Below, one piece after another: positions 32,986-45,944 of a stretch of 64,000 nt of DNA (position 1 is its first letter; each line of letters starts with the position of its first letter). The DNA comes from Nyssa sinensis (taxonomy: Eukaryota; Streptophyta; Magnoliopsida; Cornales; Nyssaceae). Position numbers and translations under genes: made by a program. The stretch covers positions 38,014,177 through 38,078,176 of the forward strand of contig CM018051.1 of assembly GCA_008638375.1 (NCBI GenBank), read 5' to 3'. The notes beneath the pieces were generated by a model, which saw only the letters and a program-made list of their open reading frames with translations, was not told where the DNA came from and made no database searches.

Positions 32986-33174
32986 ACAGTAAGAGAAGGG
33001 ACCCACCAAGCCCAAACGCCATGACGGTTCAGAACAATGATGACCTTGAAAAGACCTAATCTCCGGCTGCGTAATAAATGGCGCCCCAACAGTTGCCTTG
33101 GAAGGCGGACAGACGGGACACATGACTCTCCGAAAAAAGACTCAGCCCTAGTTGCTTGCTGGCATCAAACTAGG

Positions 33175-33191
33175 ACTTGGGGGGGAGTAAC
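33175..33191 (+). other. Polypurine tract of the Tat-like element
   Basis: CTTGGGGGGGAGTAAC runs directly into the TGATATG start of the 3' LTR. Confidence 0.85.
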
Positions 33192-33768
33192 TGATATGCC
33201 ATAAAAGAACAGGCCAATCAACACTTGACACGTATGACCACAGTCCGACTCATGCTCGGCCAACATGATTCTCACTCAGCCAATGACTAAAAGCTCAAGC
33301 ATACAGATCATTACATTAGGTCGGAAGAGACCGAATATACACCTTCAGAACATATATATCCAGAACTGATCACAGGGTCCAGACCAACATTCCAGAACTC
33401 ATCATCGCCTTAGCAGGTGCCAAGCAGGGAATAAGGAAGCAGTCTTCAACAAGGGAACTATCTTCTATGGTTATCTCTATGCAACACTTCACAAGGTAAC
33501 TGCAATCTCCGATGATCAAATCCCTATATTCATGGCGTTGAATCCTAATCAACTTAGGAAAGCCACGGCTTATAAATTAAACCCTAGAGGTACGCCTGAT
33601 TTCTTATGCTCATTCTTTGGCTTTCAATACAGTCTTTCAATTCTTTTACTTACTTAAGCATCGGAGCGGCTACCGCCGGAGCCAATCCGGTGGTCCTCTG
33701 ATCATCTTTCTAAGTGTTCTACAAGTCACGGAGTCCATACTTATTGCGAGCCGAAAAGTGCAGCATCA
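33192..33768 (+). repeat. 3' LTR of the Tat-like element
   Basis: 577 bp, same ends as the 5' copy, followed by ctagt (33769-33773). The short minus ORF here (33370-33552) recurs in the 5' LTR and is not a gene. Confidence 0.95.
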
Positions 33769-33773
33769 CTAGT

Positions 33774-35650
33774 TTTGCAAGATAAATCATAACATCATAA
33801 AATTTGTAACTATAAAAGTGAGTGTAAAGTAATACATGCCAAACATCATAATAGCGTTGTCCCTGAGGATCTTAATTGTCACCTTGGCAACATCTATGTA
33901 ATTTAGAGCTCTGGGTTTACATAGCCCTCCAGATTCTAGACTCCCGACAAAGTCCTTGCTATAAATGACTAATTAATGGTCCACTTGCTCTTATTCCCCG
34001 ACAAGGTCTGTATGGAAAGTAAAACTAAAACATGCTTGCAAAACTTTCATTGCTATCCATATTATAAAACATTTAAGAAATGTTACTTATTAAGCATGCA
34101 ATTCAAAATGTTTAATACAATACTAGAAAATTGTCATAAAGCTAAAAAAAAAAAACTGCATTTCATGAAAAATATCTCTATTTCAAGGTTCAAGGTTCAA
34201 GGTTTCTCACCTTAGCCTCTAACTTCGTTACTTATCCTTTCTTTGATTGTTTCTTGTCATATAGAAGTGATTAACACTTATTAAACATTATTTTAAGGGT
34301 ATATTTCTTAAGAACCTATACTTTACAAATTTTATTTAATTAAACAGACTCCACCACTGAGTCCAGAATAGTCATAAAAGCTTAAGTATGAATTTTCATA
34401 ATTTTTGGTGTTCGTTTTGCTACTTAACTAAAGCTGTAAAGTTGCACTAAATGTGTCTACTATCTCCGTTTATACATTTAAAAAAATTCATTTGCTAAAA
34501 TGGCCCCACCATTGCGTCCAAAGAGTTAAAAAAATCCTAATCTAGGTTTTTGCAGATCTTAATTTGGTCATATAGGGCATTAATTATGCTAAATATAGTT
34601 TCTAGGGCCATATTTGTCATTTTTGCATTTGTTTAGGGGTAAAATTATCATTTTGACAACTCTAGGGCACTTTTGTAATTTACCAAAAATTTGGGGGTCT
34701 TAATGTAATTTTCATAACTTAATATTTTAAAATAATCATTTTTCTAATTTAGGAGGGTATTTTTAAATTAATTATTATATTAATTGGGCCTGAATATAAT
34801 TTAATTAAACTAATGGGGGCCAAATGTAATTACAGAAAATTAATTTCTTAAAAATGTTATTTTTCTATTTTAGAGGGGCATGTTTAAATTTTTAAATTTT
34901 CTATCTAGGCCACAGTGTGATTTCTGGAAACATCTAGGGTCAAATTCTAATTAATAAAAGTTCATTTCAACCCTTGGAGTAGCCAAACTGTGGATGACCT
35001 TATCCATATTTGGGGCAGTCCTGTTCTTGTCTAATTAGACTGCCAAACAATCCCTAATCCAAAAATTGGTGGCTTATCCATGTGTGGAATAGTGTTAATT
35101 TCAATTTGGTACTTGGCCTTGCAGCCAAACACTCCCAAATAGCTTATCCTTAATTGGGATATACTGTTCATGGTTCTGGGTTTATTAGGCCTGTGACCAA
35201 ACAGGCCAGAAGAAGGGTTTTAAAACCCTAATTAAAACAATGCAATTTAGGGCTATTTTGACGTGAAATGACAGCATTTCAAGTTAGGGTTTAAGTCAAT
35301 TTTGGGATCAAAACAACAACTTCCCTTATTGTTTTTATTAGGACCAAGGGGTCCAATGTTGTAATTGGCTAAACCAGTTTAACAAAACGTGTTTTAATTG
35401 TAATCATTGCATTAGTCGTAGGCTTAGAGTATCTCAATGCTCCTTTTACTCCAAGACGGTCCAAGCTTCATTGTCATGCACATCTACCGGTCGACTTGGT
35501 TCATGAAGGATAAATTAGGTATTTTGGACTTTTATTTTGATTTGGATCTCACATGCACACACATTTCATGCATTGCACATAGTAGACATCATATTACCAT
35601 GTGTGTAGTTAACTTGCATTGTGAAACAATTTTCCCAAAAATATATATTT
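33774..35650 (-). repeat. Continuation of the split long LTR-like copy (subfamily B)
   Basis: This resumes after the Tat-like insertion. It carries the subfamily B landmarks in order: 'TTTAGAGCTCTGGG' (as 'TTTAGAGCTCTTGG' at 42832), CCCGACAA(A/G)G, TCTCACCTTAG at 34205, and 'AAACAGACTCCACCACTGAG' at 34348. No gene is visible; the plus ORFs at 33976 and 35437 are not supported. The right boundary is approximate. Confidence 0.55.
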
Positions 35651-36874
35651 GAAAATACTTTGGAAAATTAGGTTCATAAGGCAAGCAAAGAATAAGCAAC
35701 TCTTTGTTGCTCGTTCAAACGAACCATTAGCTCATTCGAACAAACAATTGAGGCTCATTCTTGCTCATTCGAAAGGCTTGCATCAAACGATGAACTGTAA
35801 CCTCCACATTTTGCTCGTTAGGACAAACACTGCACGAAAATATAAAATTTTCAATATTTAAGCCTCTTTTGAGATCCGATCTCAATGATATAAATTCAGT
35901 TTGAGATCAAAGAGAATAGAGTTAGAGAGAGTTCACATTCTGAGAGCTATACACTTGAGAGATCTTAGAGCTTTCATGAATGAACATTCATACTTGTAAA
36001 TCATACATCTCTACTCTAATCATTCATTGATTTTGATCACGTCACATGATCCAAGTCAATTCAAAGAACCTCAATTCCATATCAATTCACCATTGAAGAG
36101 TTTGGAGTTTAACCTTGAGGATTCATTGTTAAATGATCGGAGGAGTCTGAGGTTGCAAGGAGTTGCAATTCTAAGGTGGCTTAATTGAAGGTTTCTAAGA
36201 ATGTGAGGAGCGTCCGGTTGTATGAAGATTCCGACTATGAAGAAAGTTTGTGGATTCAAGGGAGATTGAAGACTGGAATGAGTAGGACGTAACTTGAAGG
36301 ACTAAGTCCGGTTCTTCATTGCGTTGTAATTCGATCTTACTCATAGTGGAACTCTTTCGTGAGCATGGCTGACTCTAGAGTTTTCCACCGCGGATAGTTT
36401 TCCGTGGTGATTTCTCCGTCATCACTTTGGTTTGTAATTTTTCTTACTCTTTATGTTTTACCATTTCTAATTTGCTAGAATTGAATGCTTCCGCTAAATA
36501 GAGATTTAGGTCTTCATGAATTATAAAATTTGAACTTAGATTGAATAATTAAAGACCTTAATTGTGCAATTGGATTTGTAATTTGAATTGTGGAATTGAT
36601 AATTGATCACATAGTCTAATTTCTACTTGAATTATGAAATTGATAATTGAATTGGATTAGTAGATTAATTAGGCTTAAGTTGAATGTTTGTATGTTAAAC
36701 ACTACATGATTACGACATTGGATGGATAGAGCATATAATTGAATTATTGATATTTGTTGAATATTGATTTATTTTGCAATTCATATATTGTGTAATATGA
36801 GTAATTGTTAGTGTTGTAGTTGAAAAATTGAAAGAATTGAAAAAGTTAGTATAAACCTATTACCCAGATATTTA
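35651..36874. repeat. Copia-like LTR remnant (uncertain)
   Basis: It starts with TTCGAACGA-like palindromes (35710-35830), then a TATA-poor leader with 'GAGAGATCTTAGAGC' and the phrase 'GAGTTTTCCACCGCGGATAG' near 36380, then AT-rich DNA. The pattern recalls plant Copia LTRs, but no TG...CA boundary, primer site or coding sequence was found. The ORF at 36071-36259 is not supported. Confidence 0.3.
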
Positions 36875-38499
36875 CCCTAGAGGGGGGTAAATAGGGTATT
36901 TTGCAAATATTGATTTCTTTTTTGTTCTTCAAAAACGAAAGGTGTAAATGCGCAACAAATAAACAAGAGAGAGAGCAAACATAACATTTTATGAGATTCT
37001 GAAAACTTCCTACATCCTCGACTCAAGTATCCCCACTTGATTTTTTCTACTATCGTGACCCCCTTGCAGGTGGAGACCAAACCTTTACAAAGTGAAGACC
37101 GCAGCCCTCTTGTCCCAGCAAAATATACCATTTTGCCTTACCAGGTAGCACCTAGCCACAACTCTTACCGCAATGAGATGATACAAAGATGTTTACTAAA
37201 TAACACCCTCTTCTAAAGTAATTTTGGTGCAATAAAATTCTCACTCTCTATAGATTGATCAAGTGTAAGCTCTGAGTATTTAAGATGAATATAACTTTTA
37301 AATCTGGATTTAGAAGATGATTGATCTAAAGTCAATAACAAAGATGTAATAATGTAAGCTTGTAAGAGATGGCTTAGAAAGCTTTAAAGAACCTCTATTT
37401 ATAGCCCTTTAAAGTATATGTCCATTGCTTTTCAAAAAGAGTCATTTTCCCCTTTTTGTTTGTTTAAAATTTGAATTTGTGATTGTCAGATTGACTGAAT
37501 TATCAACCAGTCGACTACAATGAGGATTAGTCGACTTATTAGGTCAATTGATTTGTCTAGAAGGTTTGAGGTTCATTTAGTTTAGAATAATCAGACGACT
37601 GGTTTTGTGTATCGATCGAGTGGTTCTATTTGTGCACTATTTTTTCCTTTAAGAAGTGATCAACTGATATTGCTTTTAAGTCAACTGATTTGGATAGTGT
37701 GCTCAAGCAATTCATCAATTGGACATCTAGTCGAATTCATCAATTGGACAACTAGTGGACTGGTTCTATGAATTAGTTGACTAGTTTTGTTTGTACACTA
37801 ATTTTGCCTTTATGGACAGTCGATTGAATCTCTTTGGAGGTCAGCTAATTTGGATAGTAAGTCTTTAAGCTATTTATAAAACATCACTTAGTCGACTAGT
37901 TCTTAAGATCAGTCGACTGGTTTAATCAATGTAACAAATAAGCTTTAAGAATCAGTTGATTGGTTTCAATAACTGGTCGACTGGTTTAGACAGTGAGTGT
38001 CTTCTAACTTATTTTTTTTAGTGTACTTTTATCAAAACCTTTTGATCTTTCAAAAATTAAGTTATGACAATGTTTTGTTTTGAAAAATTATTTGAGGTTA
38101 GTTCTTAGATGATCATTTTAAATAGTGAGAGGTTATGGCCAATGATCAATCTACTCCTAACGTTACTCAAAAATCTAAAACTCAAAATAAGGAAAAACGA
38201 AAGTCTTCACTTGAATCATCGGGCTTGAGTGTTTCCACCTTGCTTAAATTATCATGAGAACATTCCTCTTGTTCTGATCTTTGCTTTGGAGTACACTCTT
38301 GAGTAGAATCTTTTAACTTGATGAACTTTTGTCATTTTTTTTGTTAATAATTTTCTTTGACCTAAATGACCTATTTGCATTGTCACTTGAATAAAACATT
38401 AGTCCATTGAATAATGTTTTGTGATCATCAAAATTACTGAGATGCACTTGGTTGAAAACTTTTAGGGCTAACAAAACCTATTGACCCCCCCTTTCCAGG
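36875..38499. mobile_element. 1.6-kb element with inverted G-tract termini and GTCGAC arrays
   Basis: The left end is CCCTAGAGGGGGGTAAATAGG (36875). The right end is CCTATTGACCCCCCCTTTCCAGG (ending 38499). The two ends are imperfect inverted repeats of about 22 bp. The interior holds at least eight variants of AGTCGACTGGTTT (37500-37990) and no coding sequence. A non-autonomous element or an LTR with palindromic ends would both fit. No target duplication is obvious. Confidence 0.45.
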
Positions 38500-39289
38500 C
38501 TAGTTTCACACCACGGGAGCAACCAATAGTTTTGATCAAAACAACACCGTCCCACTAAAACTTATATCCGTTTATCCACAGGTTTGGGCCAGACCTGTTA
38601 TTGACCTAACCTAATAACCCGATATTGTTCATCGTCATCTCCACTAAGACGTTACTGTAGCTGTGTAACCTTAGGAATTTCAGTTCCTTTTTTGTGCATT
38701 TATAAAAATTTTTTTGATCTTCTTTCATTCCCAATAGGTTTGTAGGTCCTTAACTTACATTTTCTCATCGGTTTATGTCCTAACTCACACTAGGGAACTT
38801 AGTCCAAGCTTCGATGTTTGCACTGTATTGAGGTTTGGTTTGGCCTTATTTCTAAACCAAATCTTGCGTGATTTGGTTTATATCTTTAGATCACAAGGTT
38901 TCATCCTATGTTCATAAAACTGAGATTAAAGCCTTTTTCATTCAAAGGAATGATGTTATCGTCTCACATCATACTCTATACCATCATTCCATGTGCATTG
39001 TCCCACATGATACTTTATTTCTTACATATATGTATTATGCATATTTAATATTATGTATTTTATGCATTTTAGATCATCTCTTGAATTATTCTCATACTTG
39101 TCTTGTTGAATGACATCAAGATTTCAATTACTTAATTTCACCTCAATATGAATAATTTTGGCAATTCTTCATGTGTAATTACACCAATGTATAATTGTCT
39201 TGATTAATGCAATCTTTAGGGTTTGGGTTATTATACATTTATTATATCTTATAATTCATTAGATCTTAACTTTTAAGATAAAGTGGGAC
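38500..39289 (-). repeat. LTR-derived sequence, probable distal part of the split copy
   Basis: It contains the 'CCGTCCCACT', 'CATCGTCATC' and long T-tract phrases seen near 8000-8140. It reaches ...GGGTTTGGGTTATTATACA at 39237, which looks like an LTR terminus. Positions 39238-39289 are unassigned AT-rich DNA. Confidence 0.4.
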
Positions 39290-39559
39290 TGTCACATCCC
39301 ATAATTCACCCTATGCAAATTAGGGACTACGACCGGCCAGTTAGTTACATCGTCTGTATCCGCCTTATGTAGACTGTGAGTAATATAACTAACCGAATGT
39401 CATTTCTTACATGTTCCAAGTCGATTGCATTCCATTTACCATTCATTTGCAGCAAAAATACCTAGGTTAATTTTTTTTCATAAATGCAACACACATTTGG
39501 CAAAGCTTACCATATCATTACTTATATAATGTACAAGACTGAGTTAGAGTTACTACCTC

Positions 39560-42274
39560 TGTCACGCCTTGAATTTTCAAAACCTGGGAAGTGAGTGAAA
39601 ATAAACTAAAAAGAATTAATTAAAGGTAATTAAATGGATTTAGTTAATTACACATTTATTTTTTCGTGTTTTTCCAAAATTTAGAATGAAGATTTACTAC
39701 TAGACTTACCCAAGGTGGGTTTCAAATGCCAATCAAATATCTCCCCCAACCAATAGTCAAAATTATTCTAAGTCATGTTCAAGCATAGCCCCCCAAGATA
39801 GCCCAAAATGTCTCTAAGTATGCCTTGGAACAATGGCCCAAATGGGCCCCAAAGCCCTAAGACATAGGCCAAAAATAGGTCAAAAAGTCTACTAAAATGT
39901 TGTCTAAGGAGGTGGCCAAACATGGCCCAAGGTGGTTGGCCAACATGGCCTAGGAGTTGGCCAAACATGGCCCAAAGCAAGTGGCCAAGGGCTGGCGCGA
40001 ATGGGGCGTAGTGATGTAGGTGCGCACATGGGGTGTAGTGACACAGGTGCGTGCACAGGGGCGCAGGCAGCAAGGCCCCGAGTGTGGGCCCGGCGTGCGG
40101 CAGGCCCTCGCAGGTGCGCGCGGGGCGTGCTGGCTGGGCTAGTTGGCTGCTGGTCCTGTTTCACTGTAGCTACAATGTATTTGCTACAGCCTATTCCTTC
40201 ATTTTCTGAATTTTTTTCCAAAGTGTTGCATGCTAATTTTTCCAATTTTTAACCTACTTCCTCAAGGTTTTTAACCCCCCACTTTTTGGCACTCTTCCTA
40301 TCTATATTTGGGCATTTTACACACCTAAAACTCTTTTTAATTAACAAAATTTTGACATGGTCTCCTTTGTTCATTAACCTATTTTTCTCATCTCATGCCT
40401 CCTCATCATCCTCCTCAACACCAACACAACACCTAATGGAACAATTATTCATACAATTGTGTAATTCTAACATTCACAAGCATATTTAAAAAAATAAGTA
40501 ACTACATGGAGCTCCATGCTCCTCATATACATTCAATACTTAATTACATACTATCCAACACAAAATTTAGTTCATAGTTTATACAAGGTCTAAGTTTTTA
40601 AACATACAATAAATTTCATGGGACTTATGCCCTTGCATAACCAAAAATATGTCCCAAGGGCCAAATATTCTTCAAGGTCCACTTCCCCCTTTATGCTTCA
40701 AGACTTCATCAAGTCTCAAGTGCCGAGAGTCTCATCTGTAATATGTAATCCCGTATAGGGTAAGCACGACGGCCTAATATGACATAATGCTAATATAAAG
40801 AACAAAGTTAAGGCATGACATGTGCAAAGTGTACATTTAAAAGCATGTCTTTCAATTCATCAATGCAATACAATGGAAATATGCATGACACACACATGCA
40901 ACTCTATGTCACACCCATGTCTCGCTTCACGGTCCTTCCCTTTTGGAACTCAAGTACCAATCGTATGTCTCGTTTCACGGTCCGTCCCTATTAGATCGTG
41001 AGTACCATGGCCAATTTTGGGTTTTTCACCACAGGATTTACACCTTCATAATGCATAACACCAATATGCTCAACACACGCCATGTTTCCAAATATTCACG
41101 TATGCCAAGATGCCTTGATTTTTCTATGCAATTTCAATGAGGCATTTATCAAACACATAGGGTATGTCTTAAATAATGCATCATACATAAAGTAAACTAT
41201 AACTTTTAAACCATAAAACTTTTTCTACATGAACTTAGCATATAATCCAATCAATTACACATATAATCATGTTACATGTTCACAAATTAAACAAATTATC
41301 AAAAATTACACAAGTACACAAAGTACCAATATATTAAGCAACCATAACTTTCAAACTACAAGGCTTTGTCTACATGAACATAAGCTGGAATGCAATGAAT
41401 TATACATATATTCAAGTTACATGTTCATCACTTCACCAAATTCCCAAATAATACATAAGTACACAAAGTACCAACCCTAGGTTTTCAAAGCAACTATATG
41501 CTAGGTGATTTTCTAACAACAAGTAAGCATGTAAGTCATACAATCAACATATAAAAATACTCCTAAACTTATTCCTATTCTTTACTTAGCAAAATATCAT
41601 ACCTAAAAGGGTTTTTCTCAACCCTATGGAGTTGTGCTCGTTGTGCATCTGAACCATTCAGTAAGAATGTAGCCCTTGACGTGAGGAACAACTTCCTATA
41701 AGGGTGTCTTGTGAAATTCCAAGGCTAGAGATGAGTTTTGGAAGGTAGAAAGTTAGAAAACCTAAGTTTTTCTCTCATTTTCTCTCTATGCACGACTTGC
41801 TACTCTTTCTCACACCCATTTCTGATAATTTTATCTCCCAAGGGCTGTATTTATACTAAAGAGGCTAAGGGGTGAAAAGACCATTTTGCCCTTAATGCGC
41901 CGTGGAACCTCGTTACACTACAACCCATCTTGAAACGCCTCCATTCGATATTCTGCTTTAACCAAAGTTTTTAAAATTATTTTAAATGATATTTTTCTAA
42001 AAATTTATTTTTGCTTGTTGGCGGGTGCGGCCGGGTTCACCCAGGCCACTTGGGATACCCTTTTTGGTTCATTTTTAAAACTATCTCTGATTAGACTCAA
42101 ATTCTCACAGGAGGTGTATTTTAATATTATAAGCATGTTTCCTTTCTACGACATACTCAAATTATGTTTCTAAGCATGACTTATGTCTAAATGATGCATG
42201 TGTAATGCCTTATCGGCAAATAGTGCCCTACCGATAAAAACGAAAAATTTATCTTGATTTTTCAGATCTTTACA
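39560..42274 (-). mobile_element. Solo-LTR-like insertion of 2715 bp, subfamily A, duplication acctc
   Basis: It begins TGTCACGCCTTG, ends CAGATCTTTACA, and is flanked by acctc (39555-39559 and 42275-42279). It has no retroelement coding. Positions 40805-42274 run collinear with 1-1530, and 40805-41140 is the reverse complement of about 4960-5240. A locally GC-rich segment (40000-40140) yields antiparallel ORFs that I do not support. Confidence 0.82.
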
Positions 42275-45165
42275 ACCTCATGAGTCCATTACATTAATAC
42301 ATCTCATGAATAATAAATATAACTTTATGTTACCCTAAGCTTTCACTTATTATTGGCATGTCATCCTCAAGACAATGGGACCATCTCATGATGCACTTTT
42401 GCAGATTCCATCAAGGCTTAGAGATTTTTCTCATACATAGCTTATTGTACTTTCTTTCATCTAAAGTACCTAAATATGTTTGAATAAATTCATGTGACCT
42501 TACTAAGCTCGTGAGTAACACAAGTGCCTTGTCATTGGTTTTTAGAAACCCAAAATATCCTTTCCATAAACAGGATGTAAAACATTTATAAAGCTATCGA
42601 AATTCTTAAAACATACTTGAAACTCGAGTAATTGTAAAGATATAATAAATTATACAATATCATGTCAAAAAGTTTTGCTAAATAAAACTGAACTAAACAA
42701 CTTGATCATGCTTTTGGTAAATTATGTAAAAACGATTTCATAGAAAATGACTAGTTGTATAAGATCTAGGTGTTAGAAGGTGACACTAGGTGTCATATAA
42801 TGACTTGGGTGTCACATTGTGACCTTAGTAATTTAGAGCTCTTGGCTTATATGGGCCTAACGACTTAAGCCTCCGACAAGGTATAGCTAGGTGTTAGGTA
42901 ACAATGCGTCATGCACATGGCATGTAAAAACTAGTGGTAAAAGTTTGAATCAAGTAAAAGATTCTAGGTAGTTGTGCTTCTAGAGTCATGTGTACCCCTG
43001 CTTATTGATATAGGACACTAAGGCATTGTACCTTCAAAAGGTCTCTCCCATCTTACTTGTTGTAAAGTGAACACCTAGACCCCTTAACATAGTTTAAAAC
43101 GTATTTTGTAAAACTTTACTTTGTTTATAGAACATTTATGATGCAATGTAAAAGTATGCTAATGTTCAAAATTGAAATCACAACTTGTGCTTGCATTTAA
43201 GTAATAAAGCAGTTATAAAAATGCATTTCATTAAAATAAGCATCAGTCTAAGATATAAGGTTATTCATTTATGGTCCAAAGTCCATAGTTCATAGTTACT
43301 TGCTAATTGAATTGCCTTTATAGTCATCTTGTCTCTTTTTCTTCACTAGTAAACCTATATCATGGATTAGAACACACTAATACTATATCAGCACATATCT
43401 TAGCTTAAATCTTTACTTATTTAATTTTCTTAGTCCCTTTTTTAACTTAGTCTTACTATTTAGGATTCCTTTAGATTCTTTAATTGGGGTTTCTAATGCT
43501 TCTTAGTTTAGTTTATGGTTTACTTTAGCCTTTAGGGGCATTTTGGTAATTTTACCTTTTTATGTCCTATATTGTTCGAGACTTGATTTGCCTAAACAAA
43601 GTTTATTTGAGTCCAGAGGGTCCTTAAAACTATAGTATGGGTTCTTTTGATGTTTTCTATACTCATTTGGTAGCCCATTTTACCATTAAGAGTAGTCTAG
43701 GAATTATTTGACGAAACGGACTTCATCATTGAGTTTGAAACGTTGAAAAACCTTGGGTTAGGTATCCTTGCAGTCATTGGAGTCCATTTAATAGCTTACT
43801 TAAGCTCTTATGACTTATTTGAAATTAGTCTAGTTAATTCGTTTATATCTTTCAGGGTCTAATTTTTGCTAATGGACTATATCATTAGGTCTAGGATGCC
43901 CAAAAATGTTAGAAAGACCTCTTCTCACATTTTAGTTGACCTTTATTCTACTACTTTTAGGCCTAGGGGTAAAATAGTAATTTTACCCAAGTCTTAAGGG
44001 CATTAAAATAATAATGTATTAATTTTTGGGACCTGATTATAATTTCTCAAAGTTCTAAGGTTGAAATACAATTTTCAAAAGTTCTGGTTTAGTTAGATTA
44101 GGGTTAAACCCACTAGTTCAGCCTTTACTATTGAGACCAGGTTCAATTACTCAAGAAACCAACCGATTCAGTGATATTATTGAGTGAACTATTTCATATC
44201 CTTTAAAAGTCAATCGGTCTAGACATCACTTAAGTGAACCAAACCACATTCATTTAAAATCGATTGGTCCAGTCCAGTTTGTCCCAATACTCTAAAATGG
44301 CGTTGTTCCACTTATAATCATGACTTTTTCTACGCCTCGTTTAACCCAAACCCGATTCGATTGACCCGACACTACTCATCTTTATCTTCGTTCTAGGGTT
44401 TATTGTTCAATGTAAACCTTAGATTTTTTTAATGTTATTTCATGAATTTTAGAGCTCGTTTCAAGTTCTTTATCGATTTTAATTCATTTCTTAAACTTTA
44501 ATCTAGCATTTAACATTAATTTTAGGGATTGATTCAAGCCCATAAGCTCGATTGAGCTCCATTATCACAGATATGCAACTCGTTCGGTTTGAACTCATTA
44601 TTGAGCCATTTTGCATGCAGTTTTTTCCCACTTGATCTTTGTTCAAGGGGCTTTCATTCTGCATGATTAAAACTGAGCTTGGTGCTCAATTTAATCAAAC
44701 TTAATTTGAAACTGCGATTGTAACTCCTTATTTCTCTTTCATCTTTGGGCCAATTTTTCTATTTTTCTATTTTGGAATTCTTATAAAATGCAGATTAAGA
44801 TCCTAGCAATCAAATTCTATTTTATTCAATTCAAATCTTAACCCATTTCTCAAGCTTCATTAACAACGGGCTTGATCATTTCTAAAGTTTCTGGTCCATT
44901 TAAGCTTTGTTTCTTACTATATTACATGTATATATAACATTGCATGCATGTATAACCTATTAAATAGTCTTATAAATAGTAAGGTCATAAAATTACTTTT
45001 GGAGAGAGAAAATCCAAGTTTTGGGTTACCTCTCATAATAGCCCTTCCTTCTTTGCTTTGAGCTCTTTGGTCTCCAAAGCTTCTGAATCATCCTTCTTAA
45101 GCTTCAAGTTCAGATTCAAACACATGCACAACACAATCTTCTTCTTGTTTCTCTTTCTGTCTCTT

Positions 45166-45168
<3 letters not shown>

Positions 45169-45215
<47 letters not shown>
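45169..45215. repeat. (TC)n microsatellite
   Basis: About 23 TC units. The Arg-Glu repeat ORF on the minus strand (45033-45284) is a product of this tract. Confidence 0.95.
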
Positions 45216-45218
<3 letters not shown>

Positions 45219-45944
45219 CAGGTGGAATGACTGAAAGAACTTAGCTACATACAACTTGTTATTGCTATATATGCAGCTATACATTCACTTATATATATGA
45301 GAAAGTGTTGGATATAGGGTGGTGTTGACAAATGGCTTGAAAATCTCAAATTGACCAATCCTCCATGGCCATACCATGCCACCTCATTTTCTCTAATTAT
45401 CTATTAAATTTAGCTTTTTAAAAAATTTGAATTTGGTGGAGAATTATGAAACATTCCACTAATTATATACACACACACACACATATATCTACATGTGTTT
45501 TAGTGTATATGTGGTGTTGATACACCATACTTGACCTATCCCATCTTGACCACACATAATTGGTCATGCTATTATCTTGATATGATGTCCCCCAATATCA
45601 TTATGTCCCTAGCATCACTTTTATACACAAATTGAATTGGAGACCATAGTTTTCAATTAATTGCACTTGTATACTAATTCTCCCAAAATTGTTCGTGTCT
45701 TAATTCATGATTAGCATTAGTTAGGATTTGACCTCAAGCATTGATCTTTGTCATTCAATTACATTTTAAAGAATGATCATTGGCAATTAAATGATTATGG
45801 CACACACATGTGCCTTTGTCTCCAACTTCATAGTCTATTTGCCTCAAGAAAATTTCCCTTCTTTGACTTTGGGCTTGTCTCCAATAATAATTATCATTGG
45901 TAGTAATTATCCAATAATATTGGATTAGGGTGTTACAAAGGCTT

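Larger units (their letters stand above)
10453..33768 (+). mobile_element. Tat-like Ty3/gypsy LTR retrotransposon carrying a nested element
   Basis: Two 577-bp LTRs (10453-11029 and 33192-33768) begin TGATATGCC and end GCAGCATCA. The whole is flanked by ctagt (10448-10452 and 33769-33773). A TGGCGCC primer-binding site follows the 5' LTR and a G-rich polypurine tract precedes the 3' LTR. The order is gag, protease, RT, RNase H, a second RNase H, integrase, then a long 3' region with antisense ORFs. A second RNase H before integrase and a long 3' region are known features of the Tat lineage, including Ogre and Retand. An 11.8-kb Athila-like element sits inside at 19053-30833. Without it the element is about 11.5 kb. 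By hand I count 18 LTR differences, all transitions. Confidence 0.93.
39290..45937 (-). mobile_element. Long LTR-like copy (subfamily B) interrupted by a second LTR
   Basis: It begins TGTCACATCCC (39290) and ends GGATTAGGGTGTTACA (45937). Without the 39560-42274 insertion and one target copy it is about 3.9 kb, close to the 4.0-kb copy at 22083-26094. The flanking 5-mers (gggac and aaggc) differ, so it is not a clean insertion. It may be the 3' LTR of a truncated element whose decayed gag lies beside it, or a recombinant. Minus-strand landmarks: GA tract 45169-45215 and donor-like GAGAG|GTAACC (GT at plus 45028-45029). No coding sequence. Confidence 0.6.

Noticed and set aside
39768..40252. 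Overlapping antiparallel ORFs of about 100 codons
   Set aside because: Products of a locally GC-rich, GGCCAA-repetitive stretch of an LTR. No recognisable protein.
45033..45284. Arg-Glu repeat ORF
   Set aside because: Encoded by the (TC)n microsatellite.
39290..45937. Clean solo-LTR insertion with target duplication
   Set aside because: The flanking 5-mers gggac and aaggc differ, so I list it as an LTR-like copy without a duplication.
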